Shown here in pieces: positions 16,076-20,517 of a DNA stretch of 20,517 nt. Every line of letters starts with the position of its first letter. The first letter of the stretch is position 1. Made by a program: the position numbers and the translations under genes. Source of the DNA: Methanobacteriota archaeon. GTDB lineage: Archaea > Thermoplasmatota > Thermoplasmata > Methanomassiliicoccales > Methanomethylophilaceae. The stretch spans positions 1 to 20,517 of the forward strand of contig JAAYAP010000049.1 of assembly GCA_012719315.1 (NCBI GenBank), in the 5' to 3' direction. The notes below the pieces were generated by a model. The model had not been told where the DNA came from. It did no database searches and was given only the letters and a program-made list of their open reading frames with translations.

Positions 16076-16126
16076 CGTTCCCTTCTGGATTCGCCATAAT
16101 ATGTAAATTCTGGCGTGCGTGAAACA

Positions 16127-16134
16127 TTATATAT
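16127..16134 (+). promoter_or_regulatory. TATA box for the fpo operon
   Basis: The octamer ttatatat is centred 27.5 bp upstream of the fpoA ATG at 16158, the same spacing as the promoter at 5603-5610. It predicts a leaderless fpo transcript and argues against the in-frame GTG at 16119, which would lie upstream of the element. There is no good Shine-Dalgarno before 16158. Confidence 0.65.
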
Positions 16135-16157
16135 CAACAAACCTTGCAGGACAACCA

Positions 16158-16520
16158 ATGTCACTAATTATGACCTATCTACCACTGGTCGTCGTGAGCA
16201 TCATGGCTCTCGGATTCGCACCTTTGGCGTGGTTAGTATCGAGGCTTATCAGGCCCAACAGACCGACCGCGTGGATGGAGATGACATACGAGTGCGGTTC
16301 CGAGCCGATCGGTGAGGCGCAGGTCCAGTTCAAATTCCAGTATTATTCGTTCGCGATTATCTTCGTGGTATTCGATCTGGTAGTGACCTTCCTCCTGATC
16401 TGGGCCGTGGCTTTCGGCGGGCTTTCCACCATGGCCACCGTATGGGTGCTTCTCTTCTTCGCGATTATGATATTGGGTGTGACCTACGCTCTCAAGAAGG
16501 AGGAGTATCTATGGATATGA
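16158..16520 (+). CDS. fpoA: Complex I-like subunit A (FpoA/NuoA)
   Basis: The 120-residue membrane protein has three hydrophobic helices (residues about 5-27, 62-84 and 90-112). Between the first two lies the conserved loop with YECGSEP and the following FKFQYYSFAI, diagnostic of NuoA. It helps form the quinone- or phenazine-binding junction between the peripheral and membrane arms of the ion-pumping complex. The ATG at 16158 is chosen from the TATA spacing and normal family length. It is the first gene of the cluster, and its last codons contain the GGAGGAG ribosome site of fpoB. Confidence 0.94.
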   Translation: MSLIMTYLPLVVVSIMALGFAPLAWLVSRLIRPNRPTAWMEMTYECGSEPIGEAQVQFKFQYYSFAIIFVVFDLVVTFLLIWAVAFGGLSTMATVWVLLFFAIMILGVTYALKKEEYLWI

Positions 16521-17074
16521 GTCTGTACCCACACGCCGTCGCAATGAGCGCCGACGAATTCATGTCGTGGTCATCGGCCATGATCAACGACATGCTCTCG
16601 GCCGGCACGAAGAAAACCGTCGATAAACTCACCGGCCCGGTCTGGTCCTGGGCCATGAAGAACTCCATGCACCCTCTGCACTGGGGCCTCGCATGCTGCG
16701 CGCTGGAGATGGCCGCGGCATCCGCGCCCAGGTTCGATGCCGAGCGATACGGGATGATCTACAGGTCCTCGCCGAGGCAGACCGATATCCTGCTGGTCAA
16801 CGGTTGGATCACCAAGAAGATCCGTCCGGAGCTCAGGCGTCTCTACGAGCAGATCCCCAACCCGAAATGGGTCGTGGCGATGGGCGAATGCGCGATATCC
16901 GGCGGACCCTGGTATGATTCGTACAACACGATCCAGGGCCTCGACCAGATCGTGCCGGTCGATCTCTACATCCCCGGCTGTCCCGCGCGACCGGATGCGA
17001 TGATCGACGGGTTCATGCTCCTTCAGAAGAAGATAGACGATTACTTCACCAGAGGCATATTCCTGGAGGACTGA
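16511..17074 (+). CDS. fpoB: Complex I-like subunit B (FpoB/NuoB)
   Basis: This 187-residue subunit carries cluster N2, the last [4Fe-4S] centre before the membrane acceptor. All four ligand positions are present: C62 and C63 (LACCALEM), C127 (GECAISGG) and C157 (PGCPARPD). The N-terminal 35 residues are poorly conserved in the family. ATG 16511 is preferred because GGAGGAG (16499-16505) lies 5 bases before it, giving a 10-base overlap with fpoA. ATG 16517, an ATGA overlap, would leave 11 bases and a protein 2 residues shorter. It belongs to the same transcript as its neighbours. Confidence 0.95.
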   Translation: MDMSLYPHAVAMSADEFMSWSSAMINDMLSAGTKKTVDKLTGPVWSWAMKNSMHPLHWGLACCALEMAAASAPRFDAERYGMIYRSSPRQTDILLVNGWITKKIRPELRRLYEQIPNPKWVVAMGECAISGGPWYDSYNTIQGLDQIVPVDLYIPGCPARPDAMIDGFMLLQKKIDDYFTRGIFLED

Positions 17075-17078
17075 GGGG

Positions 17079-17552
17079 ATGGACACGGAAGCGATTTATC
17101 AGAAACCCACGGAAGCCGAGATACAGGGGCTTCTGGAGGCGAGATTCGGCGATAAGGTCCGAGTGACCGAGACCGGAACCAGGAGGGTGTATGCCGATGT
17201 GGACCGGGAGGTCCTGCACGATGTGTGCGTGTACCTCCACGACCACATGACCTTCGAGCACATACAGTCGTTGACCGGCGTGGACCTGGTCGACAACCTC
17301 CGCGTCGTGTATCATATAGACAATTATTTCAACGGCTGCGTGGTCGAACTCAACGTCGACATACCCAACGACGATCCTCACGTCCGCACGATCTCCGACA
17401 TATGGGTCGGAGGCAACTGGCACGAGAGGGAGGCATGGGAGCTGTTCGGCATAGTGTTCGACGGACACAAGAAGCTGGAAAGGCTCCTCACGCCCGACAC
17501 GTACGAGTTCTTCCCGTTCAGGAAATCATACAAGCTCAGGGGGCAGGAATGA
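17079..17552 (+). CDS. fpoC: Complex I-like subunit C (FpoC/NuoC)
   Basis: The 157-residue protein is the 30-kDa-type subunit of the peripheral arm. The signature region reads HEREAWELFGIVFDGHKKLERLLTP in two adjoining parts (from about residue 111), followed by FFPFRKSY. It contacts subunits B and D and holds no cofactor. The N-terminal domain (residues 1-60) is shorter and less conserved, as in other archaeal FpoC. GGAGG (17066-17070) lies 8 bases before the ATG at 17079, and the gap to fpoB is 4 bases. It is a separate gene here, not fused to NuoD as in some bacteria. Confidence 0.93.
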   Translation: MDTEAIYQKPTEAEIQGLLEARFGDKVRVTETGTRRVYADVDREVLHDVCVYLHDHMTFEHIQSLTGVDLVDNLRVVYHIDNYFNGCVVELNVDIPNDDPHVRTISDIWVGGNWHEREAWELFGIVFDGHKKLERLLTPDTYEFFPFRKSYKLRGQE

Positions 17553-18694
17553 TGGAGAGGAATCTTTTGGACATAAGGGCGGAGTCCGACGAGCTGACGA
17601 CGGACAAGATGTGGGTCATAATGGGCCCGCAACACCCGTTCTCCCACGGTCTCTGGACCCTCAAGGTCGAGCTTGACGGAGAGATAGTCACCGACGCGGA
17701 ACCGATAATCGGGTATCTGCACCGTGGCTGGGAGAAGGAGTGCGAGAACAGGGATTATCCGAAGATCATCCCGATGACGGACCGTCTGTGCTATGCGGCA
17801 TCCATGACCTACTCGCATCTCTACTGCATGACCGTGGAGAAGGCGCTCGGCATCGAGGTGCCCGAGAAGGCGCAGTACCTGAGGGTGGTCGCCGACGAGA
17901 TCTGCCGTATAAGCTCCCACCTGATGTGGCTGGCAGCGGTAGGTACCGATCTGGGTAACCTCACGGTGTTCCTCTGGTCCATGAGGGAGAGGGAATACTG
18001 GATGGACCTCTTCGTGAGGCTCTGCGGAGCCAGGATGACGACCAACTATCCGCGTATAGGCGGGGTCAGGAACGACATCACCGAGCTTTTCGACAGGGAT
18101 GTCGACAGATGCACGGAGCGCTTCGAGAAGGCGCTCTGGGATATAATCGCGCTTGTGGACGATTCCTCGATCTTCGTGTCGAGGATGAAAGGCACCGGCG
18201 TGCTGACGCGCGAACAGTGCGTGAACCTCGGCATAACCGGTCCGGCGATGAGAGGCACGGGAGTGGATTTCGACATACGCCGCGACGATCCGTACGAGGT
18301 GTACGACAAGCTCGACTTCGAGGTCCCCGTGCTGAACGACGGCGATTCCTACTCGAGGTACCTGGTCAGGGTCGAGGAGCTGTTCCAATCGTGCAGGCTG
18401 ATCAAGCAGGCGATGCAGAAGATAAGGTCCATCGGCAAGAACGCGCCCTACAGGCTCAAGGTGCCGTCGAAGGTCCCCGCAGGCACAGCCATGTGCAGGC
18501 TGGAAGACCCCCGCGGCGAATCCATGATGTATCTTGTGTCCGACGGCACCGAGAAACCCTACAGGCTCAAAGTACGCAGTCCGATCTTCGTCAACGTATC
18601 GGCCGCCAAACCTTTGGTCGTAGGCAGCAGGGTCGCGGACGTGCCCGTGATCATGGCCATGATCGACATGTGCCTCGGAGAGACGGATCGGTGA
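17549..18694 (+). CDS. fpoD: Complex I-like subunit D (FpoD/NuoD, 49-kDa type)
   Basis: This 381-residue protein is the catalytic-core subunit that lines the electron-acceptor cavity with subunit B. It shows MGPQHPFSHGLW (the H-P-x-x-H loop), IGYLHRGWEK, RICRISSHLMWL-type helices and RGTGVDFDIRRDDPYEVY. It lacks both paired CxxC nickel ligand motifs of [NiFe] hydrogenases and ends MIDMCLGETDR, so it is a respiratory complex I homologue rather than an Ech- or Mbh-type hydrogenase. The start ATG at 17549 overlaps the fpoC stop; a second ATG at 17552 immediately follows. In methanogens of this type the acceptor is methanophenazine or an unknown lipid carrier. Confidence 0.95.
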   Translation: MMERNLLDIRAESDELTTDKMWVIMGPQHPFSHGLWTLKVELDGEIVTDAEPIIGYLHRGWEKECENRDYPKIIPMTDRLCYAASMTYSHLYCMTVEKALGIEVPEKAQYLRVVADEICRISSHLMWLAAVGTDLGNLTVFLWSMREREYWMDLFVRLCGARMTTNYPRIGGVRNDITELFDRDVDRCTERFEKALWDIIALVDDSSIFVSRMKGTGVLTREQCVNLGITGPAMRGTGVDFDIRRDDPYEVYDKLDFEVPVLNDGDSYSRYLVRVEELFQSCRLIKQAMQKIRSIGKNAPYRLKVPSKVPAGTAMCRLEDPRGESMMYLVSDGTEKPYRLKVRSPIFVNVSAAKPLVVGSRVADVPVIMAMIDMCLGETDR

Positions 18695-18698
18695 TACC

Positions 18699-19871
18699 AT
18701 GGCATACAAAAGCATTCTTGATTGGATCACTTTCGGCAATATCATGGAGAACCCCTGGTATCCGTTCGGGGACCTCTACAACCTGCCGTTCGATATCTCA
18801 TACAAACTGTGGGAGATCATCGGAGGCGCCCTGGCATGGCTCATAAACCTGCTGTTGCCCGGCAACCCCGTCTCGACCTGGCTGGTCGCGGATGGCACCT
18901 CCGTCGGCGGAGCGCTGCTGATCTTCATGATCGTGATCTTCCTGGTGGTGTTCATCTGTACGCTGCTGTCCCTGTGGATGGAACGTAAGGTCCTGGGAAG
19001 GTTGATGGACAGAAGAGGGACGATGATCGGCCTGAAGGGTTTCCTCCAGTGCGTGGCGGACGGTCTCAAGACGTTCCTCAAGGAGAACACCCTTCCCAAG
19101 AAGATCGACAAGATGACCTACATGTGGACGGTCGCCTTGGTGATCGGGGTGTCGGTGCTCATCGCATGCATGATCCCCCTTTCCGGCAGATGGTTCGTCG
19201 TCAACTACGAGACCGGGCTGCTGATCATCATGGCGTTCTTCGCCTTGGCGCCGTTCCTCATCCTGGTCTCGGGATGGGCTCAGAACAACAAGTACTCCCT
19301 GATCGGAGGCATGAGGGCCGCCGAGCTGATGATCTCTTACGAGATCCCCATCTTGATCATGATCATGACCGGCTGCTTCCTCGCAGGCAGCTTCAATATC
19401 GGGGACATCGTCAACGCCCAGCGCGACATATGGTATATCGTGCCCATGGCGATCGGTTTCGTGACCTTCATCTTCTGCGCTACCGCGGAGGCCGAACGCA
19501 CGCCGTTCGACATCGCCGAGGCGGAGGCGGAACTGGTCGAAGGATGGCAGACCGAGTATGCGGGTATGAAATGGGGATTGATCATGCTCGCCGAGTATTT
19601 CAGAGGTTACGTCTCGTGCGCGATGATCGTCATCCTCTTCCTCGGCGGATGGAACATACCCTTCGTATCGGACAACGTGAACAACCTGGTCCCGGAGCTG
19701 GTGTTCCTGGCGAAGGTCTGGCTGGTGTTCTTCGTGATGATCCTGATGAGAGGAGCTTTCGCAAGGGTCAGGACCGACCAGATAGTCAACATCGGATGGA
19801 AGGTGTTCATGCCGCTGTCCGTGTTGAACTTCGTCATCGTTCTGCTCCTTAAAGCAGGAGGGATTTACTGA
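18699..19871 (+). CDS. fpoH: Complex I-like subunit H (FpoH/NuoH), N-terminally extended
   Basis: This 390-residue polytopic membrane subunit joins the peripheral arm to the membrane arm. Conserved parts are the first helix ending LSLWMERKVLGRLMDRRG, LQCVADGLKTFLKE, the acidic loop AERTPFDIAEAEAELVEGW, and YAGMKWGLIMLAEY. About 65 residues precede the usual first transmembrane helix, more than the roughly 10 of typical NuoH, including a possible amphipathic helix (IIGGALAWLINLLL). GGTGAT lies about 3 bases upstream of the ATG at 18699. The stop overlaps the fpoI ATG by one base. Confidence 0.94.
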   Translation: MAYKSILDWITFGNIMENPWYPFGDLYNLPFDISYKLWEIIGGALAWLINLLLPGNPVSTWLVADGTSVGGALLIFMIVIFLVVFICTLLSLWMERKVLGRLMDRRGTMIGLKGFLQCVADGLKTFLKENTLPKKIDKMTYMWTVALVIGVSVLIACMIPLSGRWFVVNYETGLLIIMAFFALAPFLILVSGWAQNNKYSLIGGMRAAELMISYEIPILIMIMTGCFLAGSFNIGDIVNAQRDIWYIVPMAIGFVTFIFCATAEAERTPFDIAEAEAELVEGWQTEYAGMKWGLIMLAEYFRGYVSCAMIVILFLGGWNIPFVSDNVNNLVPELVFLAKVWLVFFVMILMRGAFARVRTDQIVNIGWKVFMPLSVLNFVIVLLLKAGGIY

Positions 19872-20517
19872 TGGCTAATAGGAAAACCATGGAGGGCTAC
19901 AAGTACTCCTCCGACAAGGGCGATGTCGAGAACATGCCCTTCTTGAAGAGATACCCTCGGAATCCGGCCAAGACGCTGTGGGTGATGAAGCCCCTGATCA
20001 AGGTCTTCCAGTTGTTCTGCAAGACCGTCGTGCACAGGCCCGTGTGTATACTGTACCCTTACGAGAAGATGTGGGTGCCCGACAACTATCGCGGGCGACC
20101 GGGTCTCGATTTCGACAAATGCGTGGGGTGCGGGGTGTGCGTGAGGGTATGCCCCACATCGGCGATCGTGCTCGTGGATGCACCGGACGACGACGGCAAC
20201 ACCGTCAAGAGGCCCAGGATAAACATAGGCAGGTGCGCGTTCTGCGGATACTGCTCCGAGTACTGTCCGGTCGAGGCCATGTCGGTCACGCCCGAGTTCG
20301 AACTGGCCGAGTACACGAGGGAGGACCTGATCTACGGTCCTCGCAGGCTCGCGTACGAGGGCACCACCGAGCTGATGGGATTCAAGCTGGAGCAGACGCT
20401 CATGTCCGACATAGAGAGCGGCAACCCCGAAAGGAGGGTCAGCCAGTTCAAGGTCGACAGGCCGGTGCTCGAGTCTGCGAAGTGCATCAGCTGCAAGAAG
20501 TGCGAGAGGGTCTGCCC
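19871..20517 (+). CDS. fpoI: Complex I-like subunit I (FpoI/NuoI) with extra Fe-S module, 3' truncated by window
   Basis: The frame is open to the window end: 215 full codons plus two bases. Two ferredoxin-type motifs carry [4Fe-4S] clusters as in NuoI: C84, C87, C90, C94 and C122, C125, C128, C132. Standard FpoI/NuoI proteins end soon after the second motif, at roughly 130-180 residues. This one goes on through a charged linker of about 70 residues (TREDLIYGPRRLAYEG and onwards) to a third complete motif, C205, C208, C211, C215, followed by Pro. A fourth motif may lie beyond the window. The subunit passes electrons from the input module to FpoB. The start ATG overlaps the fpoH stop (TGATG). 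Confidence 0.92.
   Translation, partial: MANRKTMEGYKYSSDKGDVENMPFLKRYPRNPAKTLWVMKPLIKVFQLFCKTVVHRPVCILYPYEKMWVPDNYRGRPGLDFDKCVGCGVCVRVCPTSAIVLVDAPDDDGNTVKRPRINIGRCAFCGYCSEYCPVEAMSVTPEFELAEYTREDLIYGPRRLAYEGTTELMGFKLEQTLMSDIESGNPERRVSQFKVDRPVLESAKCISCKKCERVC

Noticed and set aside
16119..16157. GTG start at 16119 for fpoA
   Set aside because: It would place the TATA-like octamer inside the coding region and add 13 residues not expected for NuoA.
17549..18694. [NiFe] hydrogenase large subunit instead of FpoD
   Set aside because: The paired CxxC nickel ligands at both ends are missing, and the neighbours are FpoA, B, C, H and I.

Overview
The window looks like a contiguous piece of a GC-rich archaeal chromosome, most probably a methanogen of the Methanomassiliicoccales or a close relative in the Thermoplasmatota. 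The grounds are archaeal PCNA, split transketolase, a Taw2-type wyosine enzyme, form III RuBisCO with its AMP-pathway partners, a methanogenesis marker 11 homologue beside KptA, folD, a radical SAM protein resembling a Thermoplasmata family, and a complex I-like (Fpo/Nuo) gene cluster. Genes are packed tightly, often with ATGA or GTGA stop/start overlaps. Of 21 visible stop codons 19 are TGA, 2 TAA and none TAG, as expected for a lineage that may use amber for pyrrolysine. The assignment to an order is inference; no rRNA is present.

Left part (1-4049, + strand): the 3' end of the PCNA gene, the two transketolase subunit genes, transaldolase, and a Trm5/TYW2-family methyltransferase-fold enzyme. 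The transketolase-transaldolase trio would supply ribose 5-phosphate by the non-oxidative pentose phosphate route. An uncharacterised cysteine-rich protein (5497-3992, - strand) converges on this block, and its 3' end overlaps that of the Taw2-like gene by 58 bp.

Middle (5634-15214, + strand): a very tight operon of ribose-1,5-bisphosphate isomerase, form III RuBisCO and AMP phosphorylase, which together turn AMP plus phosphate and CO2 into adenine and two 3-phosphoglycerate. A polysaccharide-deacetylase-like gene follows with a 4-bp overlap. A new promoter then leads into folD, kptA, methanogenesis marker 11, cis-prenyltransferase (uppS) and a B12-binding/radical SAM protein, nearly all overlapping or a few bases apart.

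Right part: proC on the - strand (16034-15225), then a divergent, probably leaderless promoter starting fpoA-B-C-D-H-I on the + strand. The last gene runs off the window. It is unusual: after the two normal [4Fe-4S] motifs of the FpoI/NuoI subunit, the protein continues past a linker into a third cluster motif, suggesting an extra ferredoxin-like module on the electron-input arm.

Three start sites (5497 -, 5634 +, 16158 +) have an AT-rich octamer centred 27-29 bp upstream of the start codon, the spacing expected for leaderless archaeal transcripts. No insertion sequences, CRISPR arrays, tRNA or rRNA genes were seen, and no stretch over 300 bases lacks a gene.
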